A program made the translations under genes and the position numbers. DNA of 64,000 bases, taken from NCBI RefSeq assembly GCF_004343605.1, contig NZ_POSF01000015.1, forward strand, positions 131,535-195,534, given 5' to 3'. The first letter of the stretch is position 1; every line of letters begins with the position of its first letter. Source of the stretch: Dehalobacter sp. 12DCB1. Its GTDB lineage: Bacteria; Bacillota; Desulfitobacteriia; Desulfitobacteriales; Syntrophobotulaceae. This document shows positions 18,246 through 27,873 of this stretch, in pieces. The notes under the pieces are model-generated. The model made no database searches. It was not told where the DNA came from and was given only the letters and a program-made list of their open reading frames with translations.

Positions 18246-19439
18246 TTACATCCTATCCAACAGTCCGAGCGCCGAGCATGCCAGAACCCGGGTTCCTATG
18301 CTAAGCGCTTCTTCATCAATATTAAAACATGGATGATGGTGCGGATGAATGATTCCTTTCTTCTTATTCCCTGCCCCGATAAATATCAGCATACCCGGTA
18401 AGCGATGAAGATAAGCGGAAAAGTCCTCGCCCCACATCACCGGACTGGCTTTAATCAATGCTTTTGCTCCGAATTCTTCTTTCAGTATTTCCGTTACTTT
18501 GCCGGCAACGGAACTGCTGTTAACAACAGGATCATAACCGAGCTCGTAATCGAAAGTGTATTTTGCGCCATAAGCAATACAGACCCCTTTGATGATATTT
18601 TCCATCCGTTTCGGGATTTCCAGACGGGTGTCCCGGTCAAATGTCCTGACGGTTCCTTTCAGGTCTACCCGCTCAGGTATGACATTAAAAGCCGAACCGC
18701 CTTGAATATTGGTAATAGACAGGACGACGGATTTCAGAGCGCTGATTTGGCGGGATACGATATTTTGCAGGGCGGTAACGACCTGCGCACTGACCAATAC
18801 CGGATCGATGGTATCCTCAGGCATCGCGGCATGGCCTCCTTTGCCAAATATTGATATTGTAAAGTTATCCGGGGCAGCCATTAAAGGGCCCGTGGCTAAG
18901 CCGATTTTTCCAACAGGCAAAGATGTAAAGAGATGAAGTGTAAGAATCGCATCGACCCCGTTCAGGAGGCCTAGTTTAACAAGATCCTTGGCCCCGCCGG
19001 GATGTTTTTCTTCAGCATGCTGAAAGATGCAGCGGATTTCTCCTTTCATCCCGGATTTTAGTTCCGCAAGGACTTTTGCAGCTCCAACCAGCATGGCCGC
19101 ATGGCCGTCATGCCCACAAGCATGCATCGTCCCGATATTTTGGGACCGGTAAGGTACATCGTTTTCTTCCAGGATCGGCAGCGCATCAAGATCACCCCTG
19201 AGCGCCACAATTTTTCCCGGCATACTGCCCTTTATGGCGGCCAGAATACTGGTCTCTGTCGGTCTTGATACCTCAATGCCTGGGACTCCATGCAATCTGT
19301 CGAAGATCATATCTGCTGTACGATACTCCTGAAAAGACAATTCAGGATAGCGATGAAAGGTCCTTCTCAGATCGATAATTTCTTCTTTTTTCTCGGCAAC
19401 AAGTCCACTAATGGCCGTTATTCGTTCATTTTCTGCCAT
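18246..19439 (-). CDS. M20-family N-acyl-amino-acid amidohydrolase
   Basis: A 397-residue metallohydrolase of the M20D/HipO-AmaA group, cleaving N-acyl or hippurate-like amides of amino acids. Visible motifs are LRGDLDALPI, the metal-binding HACGHDGHAAML, the catalytic EE in QHAEEKHPGG, and the lid/dimerisation domain from about residue 185. A C-terminal MWGEDFSAYL and HHHPCFNIDEEAL follow. Metal ligands appear complete. CAGGAG precedes the ATG. It is co-directional with the CPBP protease gene downstream. The exact substrate is open. Confidence 0.92.
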   Translation of the reverse strand: MAENERITAISGLVAEKKEEIIDLRRTFHRYPELSFQEYRTADMIFDRLHGVPGIEVSRPTETSILAAIKGSMPGKIVALRGDLDALPILEENDVPYRSQNIGTMHACGHDGHAAMLVGAAKVLAELKSGMKGEIRCIFQHAEEKHPGGAKDLVKLGLLNGVDAILTLHLFTSLPVGKIGLATGPLMAAPDNFTISIFGKGGHAAMPEDTIDPVLVSAQVVTALQNIVSRQISALKSVVLSITNIQGGSAFNVIPERVDLKGTVRTFDRDTRLEIPKRMENIIKGVCIAYGAKYTFDYELGYDPVVNSSSVAGKVTEILKEEFGAKALIKASPVMWGEDFSAYLHRLPGMLIFIGAGNKKKGIIHPHHHPCFNIDEEALSIGTRVLACSALGLLDRM

Positions 19440-19562
19440 ATCGTCAACTCCTGTATCGGATAAGTATCACCCATTAATTCTCCAAAAATATGCATAATCC
19501 TTGAAACACCGGACATTTATTGCGCGATCGGCAATGAATACAAAATTCTTTGATTAAATTTC

Positions 19563-19654
19563 TTGCATTATACCGGTATTCTGCTACGATATATTCAGAT
19601 AAATAGTAAACGCGGACAACGATGTCCTCGGGATTTGATCCCGGGGACTTTTTT
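19563..19654 (+). ncRNA. Possible short leader RNA with intrinsic terminator
   Basis: TTGCAT (19563-19568) and TACGAT (19585-19590), 16 bases apart, would start an RNA near 19597. It would end at a strong terminator, GTCC-T-CGGGAT / ATCCCG-G-GGAC (19624-19648) followed by six T. The product would be about 55 bases. It could be a small RNA or an attenuated leader of glnB, which starts 120 bases downstream. No known class is recognised. Confidence 0.4.
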
Positions 19655-19657
19655 GTC

Positions 19658-19726
19658 GTTACCATGTCAATCCTGCCCTGTATGTTCCAGTCTGAATTTC
19701 TTCATGACGGCATTGACATTGTACTA
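19658..19726 (+). repeat. Short copy of the TAGTACCATGTCAACC inverted-repeat family
   Basis: Left end GTTACCATGTCAATCC (from 19658) and right end GACATTGTACTATG (19715-19728) are inverted relatives of the 16-base ends of the element at 27607-27772. It lies directly upstream of glnB. Confidence 0.5.
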
Positions 19727-19751
19727 TGCTGTTTATCAAAAATACGATTGA

Positions 19752-20108
<357 letters not shown>

Positions 20109-20273
20109 TTCTCTTCAAAAAATTTTAATATCCATGGCAATCATGAGTTTTTTTCCAGATATGGTACTTCCTAAAATATAAGCAAACAATTACCGGGTTT
20201 AAGAATATCAGATTAACGAATAATAAGTACGACTCCCAAACAAAAAAACTTATATTTTAAGGAGGAAAATGAC
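20109..20273 (+). other. A+T-rich gap upstream of the SASP gene
   Basis: The 165 bases should contain a forespore (sigma-G) promoter. A GAATA at about 20202 has a weak downstream partner only, so no site is called. AAGGAGG precedes the SASP start. Confidence 0.3.
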
Positions 20274-20480
20274 ATGGCTGGTGAAAGAAATTCAAACAAT
20301 CCTGCCGTTCAAGGTTCAGGAAAAGGACTGGAACAACTGAAATACGAGATCGCCAATGAAATGGGTGCTACCTTGGGTGGGGACCGCACTTCCCGTGAAA
20401 ACGGATCCGTCGGTGGCAATATGACCAAACGCATGGTACAATTTGCTGAGCAGCAGCTGAAAAGCGGACAGAGAATCTAA
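20274..20480 (+). CDS. Small acid-soluble spore protein, alpha/beta type
   Basis: A 68-residue SASP that coats and protects spore DNA and is degraded on germination. The two signature regions are visible: LEQLKYEIANEMG with the GPR protease cleavage context (family EIA), and the C-terminal VGGNMTKRMVQFAEQQL. AAGGAGG is well placed before the ATG. It is monocistronic and ends at a clear terminator. Its presence implies that the lineage retains forespore gene expression, matching sigF and spoVA at 54-59 kb. Confidence 0.95.
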   Translation: MAGERNSNNPAVQGSGKGLEQLKYEIANEMGATLGGDRTSRENGSVGGNMTKRMVQFAEQQLKSGQRI

Positions 20481-20514
20481 CTTCTCTTAGCTTACTTTCC
20501 TAGCAGCAATGTAT

Positions 20515-20550
20515 AAGAAGCATTCCTTAATCGGAATGCTTCTTTACTTT
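20515..20550 (+). terminator. Terminator of the SASP gene
   Basis: AAGAAGCATTCC pairs with GGAATGCTTCTT around TTAATC and is followed by TTACTTT. It also lies close to the end of glnS on the other strand. Confidence 0.88.
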
Positions 20551-20592
20551 CATAAAAGCAAAAAAATCTTATTCATCATCATATTTACTGGA

Positions 20593-22296
20593 TTATTTAT
20601 TAATCTTTGCCCAGCTGTCCCGCAATCCGACGATTTGGTTAAAGACCGGATGATCATTGGAATGGTCTTTCAAGTCAGCGCAGAAATAACCCTGTCTCAA
20701 GAATTGATATTTGCTGCCCGGATCAGCTTCTTTTAAACCCGGTTCAATTTTGCATTGTTTCAGAATTCGCAGGGAATCGGGATTGATTCTGGCAAGGAAG
20801 TCGTCACTCTCTGCCGAATCATCTTCCGTATACTGGTCATCCCTGATCAAATAGTCATACAAGCGTATCTCAGCGTTTTCAGCATGGGCCGCGGAGACCC
20901 AGTGAAGCGTCCCCTTCACCTTTCTTGAGCTGGCCGAACCTCCGCTTTTGGTATCCGGATCGTACGTGCAATGGATTTCAGAGATTTGGCCATCTTCATC
21001 TTTCAGGACTCTTTCACATTTGATTATATAGGCATGTTTTAGCCGGACTTCATTACCTGGAGAAAGACGGAAGAATTTTTTGGGCGGCTCCTCCATAAAG
21101 TCTTCGCGTTCAATATAAATTGTGCGCGAAAACGGGATCAGCCTGGTCCCTGCCTCCGGATCCTCCGGATTATTCTCCGCTTCCAGGAATTCTTCTTGAT
21201 TTTCCGGATAGTTGATCAGGATGACCTTGATCGGATCCAAAACGGCCATCACCCGCTTGGCTTTGCTGTTCAGATCTTCACGCAAGCAATGTTCTAGTAA
21301 AGCGACATCGACGATGCTATTGGCTTTGGCTACGCCGATACGGTCACAGAAATCCCTGATCGCTTCCGGTGTATAGCCTCTGCGCCTTAAACCGGAAATC
21401 GTAGGCATCCGCGGATCATCCCACCCCTGAACATAACCGCCTTCAACTAATTGGCGAAGCTTTCTTTTGCTCATGACCGTATTCGTCAGATCCAAACGGG
21501 CAAATTCATATTGTCTGGGCCTGTCCCCTTCGATCAGCTGTTCCGTCAGCCAATCGTAGAGCGGCCGGTGGTCTTCAAACTCCATCGTGCAAATCGAATG
21601 GGTAATATGTTCCAGCGCGTCCGATAAAGGATGCGCAAAGTCATACATTGGGTAAATACACCAGGCATTTCCGGTCCGATGATGCGACGCATGCATGATG
21701 CGGTAAATCACCGGATCACGCATATTTAAATTCGGAGAACCCATATCTATTTTTGCTCTGAGCACTTTCGCACCGTTCGGGAATTCTCCGGCTCTCATTC
21801 TTTGGAACAGGTCAAGATTTTCTTCGACAGAACGGGTACGGTAAGGGCTGTCCTCTCCGGGCTGGGTCAGCGTCCCACGATATTCCCGTATTTCCTCTGC
21901 CGACAGATCACAGACAAACGCCTTGTCTTTTTCAATCAGCTTTATAGCAAATGCATACAGCTTTTCAAAATAATCGGAAGCATAGTACATCCTGTCTTGC
22001 CAGGAAAATCCCAGCCATTGGACGTCTTCCTGAATCGATTCGACAAATTCGGTTTCCTCTTTGCTCGGGTTGGTATCGTCAAACCTAAGATTGCAGCATC
22101 CGTTAAATTCCAGCGCCGTGCCGAAATTCAAACAGATGGATTTGGCGTGCCCGATATGAAGATAGCCGTTAGGTTCAGGAGGAAAACGTGTATGTACCCT
22201 GCCGTTGTTTTTATTCAGCTTTAAATCTTCCCGGATAATATTTTGAATGAAATTGGATGATGAATAAGAAGAATTTGATGTATTTGATGTATTAAT
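20593..22296 (-). CDS. glnS: Glutaminyl-tRNA synthetase, probable AUU start
   Basis: A class I synthetase charging tRNA-Gln directly. The HIGH motif is in [20 protein letters not shown], the KMSKS equivalent is VMSKRKL, and the two anticodon-binding barrels form the C-terminal third. The first canonical start codon (TTG at 22131) lies after the HIGH motif and cannot be real. Upstream the frame stays open through conserved [10 protein letters not shown]...VHTRFPPEP to a TAG at 22311, with no ATG, GTG or TTG. An ATT at 22296 stands eight bases after GGGGG and gives a 567-residue protein, close to E. coli GlnRS (554). I infer AUU initiation. A CTG and two further ATT codons in the frame are poorer candidates. 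Confidence 0.9.
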   Translation of the reverse strand: MNTSNTSNSSYSSSNFIQNIIREDLKLNKNNGRVHTRFPPEPNGYLHIGHAKSICLNFGTALEFNGCCNLRFDDTNPSKEETEFVESIQEDVQWLGFSWQDRMYYASDYFEKLYAFAIKLIEKDKAFVCDLSAEEIREYRGTLTQPGEDSPYRTRSVEENLDLFQRMRAGEFPNGAKVLRAKIDMGSPNLNMRDPVIYRIMHASHHRTGNAWCIYPMYDFAHPLSDALEHITHSICTMEFEDHRPLYDWLTEQLIEGDRPRQYEFARLDLTNTVMSKRKLRQLVEGGYVQGWDDPRMPTISGLRRRGYTPEAIRDFCDRIGVAKANSIVDVALLEHCLREDLNSKAKRVMAVLDPIKVILINYPENQEEFLEAENNPEDPEAGTRLIPFSRTIYIEREDFMEEPPKKFFRLSPGNEVRLKHAYIIKCERVLKDEDGQISEIHCTYDPDTKSGGSASSRKVKGTLHWVSAAHAENAEIRLYDYLIRDDQYTEDDSAESDDFLARINPDSLRILKQCKIEPGLKEADPGSKYQFLRQGYFCADLKDHSNDHPVFNQIVGLRDSWAKINK

Positions 22297-22314
22297 AGCA
22301 GTAACCCCCTACGA

Positions 22315-22348
22315 AAACACTTATATTATCCTAAACACTTATATTATC
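22315..22348 (-). repeat. Tandem 16-base repeat in the glnS promoter region
   Basis: AAACACTTATATTATC occurs at 22315-22330 and again at 22333-22348 (period 18), i.e. GATAATATAAGTGTTT twice on the reverse strand just before the glnS Shine-Dalgarno sequence. It may include the -10 region or be a regulator site. Confidence 0.65.
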
Positions 22349-22374
22349 TTAGTATAGTAGATTTCTAAGAAATT

Positions 22375-23295
22375 TCAAATACCTATTTTCGGCCCCCTGT
22401 CAATAGCAAGCAGCCTGTCCGTCAGCACTAAGAGTTCATCTCTTCGCGAGAGCTTCTCCAGCCACCTGGACGGTATATTCTCTATGCCGTAGCAGGCTCC
22501 GGCCATCCCGCCGGTTACTGCGCCGATCGTATCCGCGTCTCCTCCGAGGTTTACGGCCATTACCAGCGCTTCTTCCAGAGAATTAGTCTGAAAGACACAG
22601 TTTAAGGCCGTTTCCAATGTATGGACAACGTAACCGTTTGTTTTCATTTGATCCGTACTTAAGTTCATTTTCAGCGCAAATGGAGCATCCGTCTGGGCCT
22701 TTTCCAGCACAATGCGGAGATCTTCTCCTAAAAGCAATTCCCTGACAATTTTACAATAAAAAACCACACAAGCTCCTGCCAGTGGATCATAATGAGTCAG
22801 AGCCGATAATCTTGCCGCCATATCCATCATTTTCGCCAGGTTATTATAATAGGCAATGACCACCGGGACCGTTCTCATCAGCGAACCATTGCCGCCGCTT
22901 TTCCCGCCGCTGAGTCGATGGGCGTTCTCAGCGATTTGCAGCCATTCCTGTTCATTATCCGTTTCTGTCCGGATTCCTTCCTGCAGAACCATCCGGCAGA
23001 TATTTCCGATACATTTGGGCTCCTGCCGGGCCCATTCCCGGAAATTCCGGGCAACAGCCTTTACCGGGTCTGCGGGGTCTTCAAGAATCCCCTTGGCTGC
23101 CGCAAGGGTCATTTCTGTATCATCGGTAATTTCTCCGGGCGCCAATCTCCAGAATCCCCCGCCGGTCATATCCCGGTGTCGGCCATAGGTATGAACAATT
23201 TCTTCGCGGCTCATAAATTCAAGGGTTGCCCCAAGCGCATCCCCGGCTGCCACCCCGAACATCGCTCCCCTTGCCCTGGAAACAAGATCTGCCAT
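22375..23295 (-). CDS. ADP-ribosylglycohydrolase family protein
   Basis: A 306-residue DraG/ARH-type hydrolase removing ADP-ribose from proteins or small molecules. Motifs: GAMFGVAAGDALGATLE at the N-terminus, DDTEMTLA (first metal-binding aspartates, about residues 57-64), and NLGGDADTIGAVTGGMAGA (second metal site, about 250-268). All metal ligands expected for the family are present. It could reverse nitrogenase-type or other protein ADP-ribosylation, but no DraT partner is nearby. AAGGGG precedes the ATG. Confidence 0.9.
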   Translation of the reverse strand: MADLVSRARGAMFGVAAGDALGATLEFMSREEIVHTYGRHRDMTGGGFWRLAPGEITDDTEMTLAAAKGILEDPADPVKAVARNFREWARQEPKCIGNICRMVLQEGIRTETDNEQEWLQIAENAHRLSGGKSGGNGSLMRTVPVVIAYYNNLAKMMDMAARLSALTHYDPLAGACVVFYCKIVRELLLGEDLRIVLEKAQTDAPFALKMNLSTDQMKTNGYVVHTLETALNCVFQTNSLEEALVMAVNLGGDADTIGAVTGGMAGACYGIENIPSRWLEKLSRRDELLVLTDRLLAIDRGPKIGI

Positions 23296-23449
23296 TTTGT
23301 TTTCCCCTTATCCAAATCGCGCAACTTCTTGTTGAGGTTGCAGCCATTAATTGCTATACCGTTATCATAACACTTTCATTCCAAAATGAACTATCCGAAT
23401 TTCAAATAAACAGTGACTTAATACTCCAGATTATTTGCATTCACGCTAT

Positions 23450-24028
23450 CTATAAATTAATTCTATTTTGTTTAAAATACTGAATGATTTGTTCCTTCTC
23501 GGCTTCTTCCGTATGGTTGGTTGTGAGGATTTCCCCGCCTTTCATACCATTCCATTTGATATATAGCGTTTGTTCAAAGCTCTCATTGATGATCGGGTCT
23601 TCATATCTCAAAACAATGACAAAGAAATAGGGAGGCACATCTTTCAATGTCTTTTGTTTGTTGATGCCTTCGAGACTAATCAGTAAGGTGGCCGAAGCAT
23701 TTTTTGGAATATCATTGACGAGCGCATATTCGTCAATTGTGACCGGTTTTTCCTTTAAGCCGGCCTGAAAAACAATAGACTTGCTCCAAAGACTAACGGC
23801 AGGATGCTCTCCGACATTGGTAAAAACCATCTCAAATTCAGGTGACTCTCTTAATACCACTTCGGGAGAATCCTTGAACGTAAAGTACGGACGGTTGGCT
23901 TCTCTCTCCTCGTTCCAGGCAGACACCGTGATGTAGACGGTGATCAGTGCCGTGACGGCAAGTATGGCTGTCCCAACAGTGGCAATCATATTGGAATAAC
24001 TGATTAGTTTATTTTTTTTCTTTGCCAA
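23450..24028 (-). CDS. Hypothetical single-pass membrane protein
   Basis: A 192-residue protein with a basic N-terminus (KKKNKLISYS), one membrane helix at about residues 13-35 and a soluble C-terminal domain predicted beta-rich (FVIVLRYEDPI near 150). Nothing in it matches a family I recognise; the overall plan resembles small phage or membrane-anchored proteins with an extracellular beta domain. GTG 24037 is only two bases after GGGAG, while TTG 24028 is eight bases after it, so TTG is chosen. It stands alone between two A+T-rich gaps. Confidence 0.6.
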   Translation of the reverse strand: MAKKKNKLISYSNMIATVGTAILAVTALITVYITVSAWNEEREANRPYFTFKDSPEVVLRESPEFEMVFTNVGEHPAVSLWSKSIVFQAGLKEKPVTIDEYALVNDIPKNASATLLISLEGINKQKTLKDVPPYFFVIVLRYEDPIINESFEQTLYIKWNGMKGGEILTTNHTEEAEKEQIIQYFKQNRINL

Positions 24029-24356
24029 TTTGCACACTCCCAGCTATCGTTAAACAAAATCATTATTTGCAGGTTCACAGAAATCTAAACGAAATGCAGA
24101 ATGCAATTTTTTCATTTTAATATATTATTATCTTTTCATTGATATGTTTTATTTCTCTCAGGCCGGTACGACGTCAGCCCTACATCTTTATAATTTTAGG
24201 ATTAACAAGGTACTAGCTTCGCTCTGTTTAAGAATATATATAAAAATAAATGGAAAAACTAGGTTTACAAAAACCACTATTAAAAAGTAAAATTATAAAT
24301 GTATAGCTGCCTTCAATTATCTTTGGACAATAATAGGTTGCTGGAAAGGGGAAGTT
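24029..24356 (+). other. A+T-rich gap with a truncated repeat copy
   Basis: The 330 bases contain no gene. At 24175-24215 is a compact inverted repeat whose right end (TTAACAAGGTACTA, preceded by TTTTAGGA) matches the end of the element at 27607-27772. The rest is A+T-rich and probably holds divergent promoters. Confidence 0.5.
24175..24215 (+). repeat. Truncated copy of the TAGTACCATGTCAACC family
   Basis: On the reverse strand it reads TAGTACCTTGTTAATCCTAA, which aligns with TAGTACCATGTCAACCCTAA of the 27.7-kb element; GGTACGACGTCAGCCCTA forms the other, diverged end. Confidence 0.5.
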
Positions 24357-25514
24357 ATGATGCGGATACTTTTTCTTCCGTTCCTTCAAATCCCTACGGG
24401 TCATCATACCGTAGCCGATGCAATGATTCGTTCCTTAGAAAACCGAATCAGTAATCTTAAATGCTCAAAGATAGATTTCTTCAGTTATGCGGACAAACGG
24501 CTGGAGAAAGCATTCCGGTTAACTTACCTGACCTGGATCGACCATTCTCCCCAAACCTTCGTCTGGATTTACCGGAACTTTGTGTACCCGACCAAATCAA
24601 CCAAGCACTTTAACTGGTATGAATATAAATTCCTTGACAAAATGAATAGCCTGCTGCAAGAAGAACAGCCTGATTTGATCGTATGTACCCAGGCTTTCCC
24701 TTCCTTCTTAATCGACAGGCTTAAAAATTCCGGTATCACAACTGCGCCCGTAATCAATGTCTACACTGATTTCTTTGTGAATAAGCTTTGGGGAACAGAA
24801 TACATAGATTACCATTTTGTCCCTGATCAACATATTAAGGCGCAATTAATCTCCCAGAATAACATTGATCCGTCTAAAATATTTGTGACGGGTATTCCTG
24901 TTGATGACTGCTTCCTGCCTCGAACAACCTCCAAAACACCGCTTCCTTACCATATTCTGATTTCCGGCGGAAGCGGCGGTCTCGGTGATATCGAACATTT
25001 GCTTTACAGCCTGCCGGGTAAAAAAGAGAAATCCTACACTTTTTCCCTGCTATGCGGCAAAAACAAGAAACTGTATAAAGATATTCACTCCCTGAAACTG
25101 CCTAATTTAAAGCCCCTGTCCTATATTTCATCCAGGGAAACCCTCAACGCACTGTATGACGAGGCCGATGCCATTATTACCAAACCCGGCGGCGTAACCA
25201 TCAGTGAGACGCTTCATAAAAAACTGCCAATTTTTGTCCATTCCGCACTTCCGGGGCAGGAACAAATCAATAAGAATTATCTCAGCGAAAAAAAATTGAT
25301 CTATGATTTAGATTTAAATTACCCGGTCGCCAAACAGTTAGATGCCTTTTTTAGAGATCAAAACGAACAGATGCTTTGGCAAAACCGCGTTGACAGCTAC
25401 TTATCGGAAATAGAGAACCATGCCTGGGAAAAAATCTTGGAACTAGCCTTAGGTCAATCCGTAAAGCCCCAGATCTACAAAGAAACGGTCAATATTTCCC
25501 AAGTCCCGAGCTGA
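24357..25514 (+). CDS. MurG/UgtP-like glycosyltransferase (glycolipid synthase type)
   Basis: A 385-residue GT-B glycosyltransferase related to monogalactosyldiacylglycerol synthase and UgtP. The N-terminal domain opens MRILFLPFLQIPTGHHTVAD with the glycine/His loop; the C-terminal nucleotide-sugar domain has ISGGSGGLGDIEH, and the donor-binding signature ADAIITKPGGVTISETL (about residues 280-296). Such enzymes add a hexose to diacylglycerol or to a cell-wall lipid at the inner membrane face. GGAAAGGGGAAG precedes tandem ATGs. It is followed 61 bases on by a polysaccharide deacetylase, suggesting a shared envelope role. Confidence 0.85.
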   Translation: MMRILFLPFLQIPTGHHTVADAMIRSLENRISNLKCSKIDFFSYADKRLEKAFRLTYLTWIDHSPQTFVWIYRNFVYPTKSTKHFNWYEYKFLDKMNSLLQEEQPDLIVCTQAFPSFLIDRLKNSGITTAPVINVYTDFFVNKLWGTEYIDYHFVPDQHIKAQLISQNNIDPSKIFVTGIPVDDCFLPRTTSKTPLPYHILISGGSGGLGDIEHLLYSLPGKKEKSYTFSLLCGKNKKLYKDIHSLKLPNLKPLSYISSRETLNALYDEADAIITKPGGVTISETLHKKLPIFVHSALPGQEQINKNYLSEKKLIYDLDLNYPVAKQLDAFFRDQNEQMLWQNRVDSYLSEIENHAWEKILELALGQSVKPQIYKETVNISQVPS

Positions 25515-25575
25515 TTTCGCGAACCTCAAGGATTCGGATAAAACTTAAAGTCAACTTAAGGGAAGTGAATCTGCA

Positions 25576-26850
25576 GTGTCCACAACCTTGCTGTGCGTCT
25601 TTATCGTCGCAATCTCACTCTTTGCAGTCTTTGCGGTCTATGCTCTTATTCCCGAACTATTTGTGCATTTTTTCGGTATTGGTTCCTGGAAACGTCATTA
25701 TTCTCCAGGTGTCACCTTAACGTTTGATGACGGACCCGATCCCAGATACACCCCGAAGTTCCTGGCAGTATTAGCCGAGCAAAACGTTCGGGCCTGTTTT
25801 TTTCTGGTTGCTGAAAAGGCTGAAAAACAGCCGGAACTTGTCAAGAGCATCCTAGACCACGGTCATACCGTCGGCAGTCACGGTTACCGTCACCGGCACG
25901 CCTGGCTGATGCCCCCGCTAAAGACCTGGAACTTGTGGAATAAAGCGATGGAGGAAATGCACCGTCTGACCGGTCAGGAACCCGTCTATGTCAGAGCTCC
26001 CTGGGGAGGGGTTAACCTTTCCCTTTTATTTTGGTGCCATTTTAAAGGCAAAAAGCTGATTAGCTGGAGCGCCGACGGCAGAGACTGGCACATCGAAAGA
26101 ACTCCGCACCGTATTGTGCAAAGAATAACCCACCGAACCAAAGAAGGTACAATTATCCTGCTTCATGACAGCGGCGGCGATAAGGGCGCTCCTGAAAATA
26201 CCTTAGCTGCTTTAAAACCACTGGTCATCGAAATACAAAAAGAACTTAAGCTGCCGCTCGTTCCGCTTCAGCTTCCCGACTGGTCACTGCCGAGAAGAAT
26301 TGGTTTCCGCGTTTGGGAGAAATGGGAGCTTTTTTACGCGCGCTGCAAACAGATTACCAGAATCGACGAACGTAATATCTTCCGCCTGGGCCTTACCCGT
26401 TACCATGGACCTGACTTGTTTAATGAAAACGGTGAATTAATTGCCTCAGCAGGTGATATGGTCGGGGAGATCCACCTTGACAATACCCGTTTCCGGGGGC
26501 TTGGCACGAATATTCAAAAAATCGGCTATAACGCTTTAAAACAGGCCAGGCTCTCCCTGCCTGTTCTGGCACGCTATATTTCCCTGAACCCTAATTATAA
26601 AGATATCAAGGCGTTCCTCGGTATTACACTCATCAACCGTGGTGTCAAAGGCCTTGGGTTTAACGTTACTGAATATACGAATGGTAATGCCGGATTCATT
26701 GGTTTCATGCAAAAAATCGTTTACCGGGTCTATAACCCGTCCGCGAAAAAAGATACAGAAAAACTTGGAACAAAGCCCAAAGTCGTCTGGATCAGTAAAG
26801 ACGCTCTGCTTGAGAAATACCTGACAAAAAAGTCATCCACGCAAGGATGA
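25576..26850 (+). CDS. Polysaccharide deacetylase with C-terminal YkoP-like domain
   Basis: A 424-residue protein. An N-terminal membrane helix (about 3-25) anchors a NodB-type carbohydrate esterase domain: TFDDGPDPRYTP (catalytic and metal Asp), DHGHTVGSHGYRH (metal His pair), RAPWGG and a C-terminal LLHDSGG. Residues from about 240 onward form a second domain resembling B. subtilis YkoP, often fused to or encoded next to deacetylases. It likely removes acetyl groups from a surface glycan. The start is GTG behind AAGGGAAGTG. It is probably co-transcribed with the glycosyltransferase. Confidence 0.88.
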   Translation: MSTTLLCVFIVAISLFAVFAVYALIPELFVHFFGIGSWKRHYSPGVTLTFDDGPDPRYTPKFLAVLAEQNVRACFFLVAEKAEKQPELVKSILDHGHTVGSHGYRHRHAWLMPPLKTWNLWNKAMEEMHRLTGQEPVYVRAPWGGVNLSLLFWCHFKGKKLISWSADGRDWHIERTPHRIVQRITHRTKEGTIILLHDSGGDKGAPENTLAALKPLVIEIQKELKLPLVPLQLPDWSLPRRIGFRVWEKWELFYARCKQITRIDERNIFRLGLTRYHGPDLFNENGELIASAGDMVGEIHLDNTRFRGLGTNIQKIGYNALKQARLSLPVLARYISLNPNYKDIKAFLGITLINRGVKGLGFNVTEYTNGNAGFIGFMQKIVYRVYNPSAKKDTEKLGTKPKVVWISKDALLEKYLTKKSSTQG

Positions 26851-26858
26851 CTTTTTTC
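26826..26858 (+). terminator. Terminator overlapping the end of the deacetylase gene
   Basis: AAAAAAGTCATCC and GGATGACTTTTTT form a 13-base stem with an ACGCAA loop. The stem begins inside the last codons of the deacetylase gene and works in either direction. Confidence 0.92.
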
Positions 26859-26893
26859 ATTGAATAATTCTGTTCCCTTCACTCTCCAGTTAT

Positions 26894-27574
26894 TTAATCG
26901 TCAGTAGCTCCGCCATCTCCAAATACCGGTATGACATCACCTAAATAGGTCGGCTTGGGCTTAATCATTTTAGCCCATAAGAAATCTTTATTTCGGGCTA
27001 AAAGTTCCCTGAGCTGATAGTAGGCCATTGCCTGTCCGTAATCATGCCGGTCTGAGGCAACACCATAAGCTTCAAGCCCTAAAGACCTGGCAACAAAGAC
27101 TGCCCGTTTTAAATGATATTCCTGCGTAACGATAATTACCTTTTTTACAAGAAAAATATCCCTCGCTCTGTATAGGCTTTCATATGTACTAAAACCGGCG
27201 TGATCCATAAAAATATTCTGACCCGCGACCCCTTTCTCCTTCAGGAAACTCTTCATGGCATTAACTTCATCATAATCTGTCCGTCCATGATCACCGCTCA
27301 CAAGAATTTTGGGGGCCTTGCCTTCCTGGTAAAGCTCATAACCGACAGTCAAGCGGTCGGCAAGCATGGATGAAGCGGTTCCATCCGGGAATACATAGGC
27401 ACCTAACACTAGGATCGCGTCAGCCTTAGGTACATGATCCATATCGCTGATGTATTTTGTACCAACCTGCTCCACATAGTGATTAATCATCAGCATAGAA
27501 CCAAAGAGAATCACTGTAATCGCCAGCAGGCAACCAATCAGATACTTTATCCGAATTCGCAAACGTTTCTTCAT
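26894..27574 (-). CDS. SanA/YdcF-like DUF218 protein
   Basis: A 226-residue protein with a basic N-terminus and one membrane helix (about 10-31), followed by a DUF218 alpha/beta domain: DAILVLGAYVFPDGT, ADRLTVGYELYQEGKAPKIL split across the sheet, SGDHGRTDYDEV, and YESLYRARDIF. E. coli SanA and YdcF are the nearest characterised relatives; SanA affects envelope permeability to vancomycin. The biochemical activity is not settled. It is convergent with the deacetylase gene. Confidence 0.88.
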   Translation of the reverse strand: MKKRLRIRIKYLIGCLLAITVILFGSMLMINHYVEQVGTKYISDMDHVPKADAILVLGAYVFPDGTASSMLADRLTVGYELYQEGKAPKILVSGDHGRTDYDEVNAMKSFLKEKGVAGQNIFMDHAGFSTYESLYRARDIFLVKKVIIVTQEYHLKRAVFVARSLGLEAYGVASDRHDYGQAMAYYQLRELLARNKDFLWAKMIKPKPTYLGDVIPVFGDGGATDD

Positions 27575-27606
27575 TTCATATCCCTACCTAAGCTTTCATA
27601 TTTACC

Positions 27607-27772
27607 TAGTACCATGTCAACCATAAATCTATATATCCTGGCGGCAGATTTCTGTTAATACTGCGTTGTCTTGTCGCTCCTATGCCATCCATGGCATCCG
27701 CGATATTTGTCCATCCGTGGAAAAGAAATCTGCTCCCCATTATATTACAGTTTTAGGGTTGACATGGTACTA
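27607..27772 (+). mobile_element. 166-bp miniature inverted-repeat element
   Basis: The ends TAGTACCATGTCAACC (27607-27622) and GGTTGACATGGTACTA (27757-27772) are perfect 16-base inverted repeats. Imperfect pairing continues inward to GCAGATTTCT / AGAAATCTGC, about 47 bases per arm. A small palindrome ATGCCATCCATGGCAT lies at the centre. No protein is encoded and no target-site duplication is obvious. Related ends occur at 19658, 24215 and 53601-53645. Confidence 0.7.
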
Positions 27773-27873
27773 GCGTTTCTATGTTTAAGTAAGCTTTACT
27801 GCCTTAAGCTTATACTTCTTGCTATCTCCTGTAGCTAATTATATAATAAATCTAGTTTCTTGGGGGTGATAAA

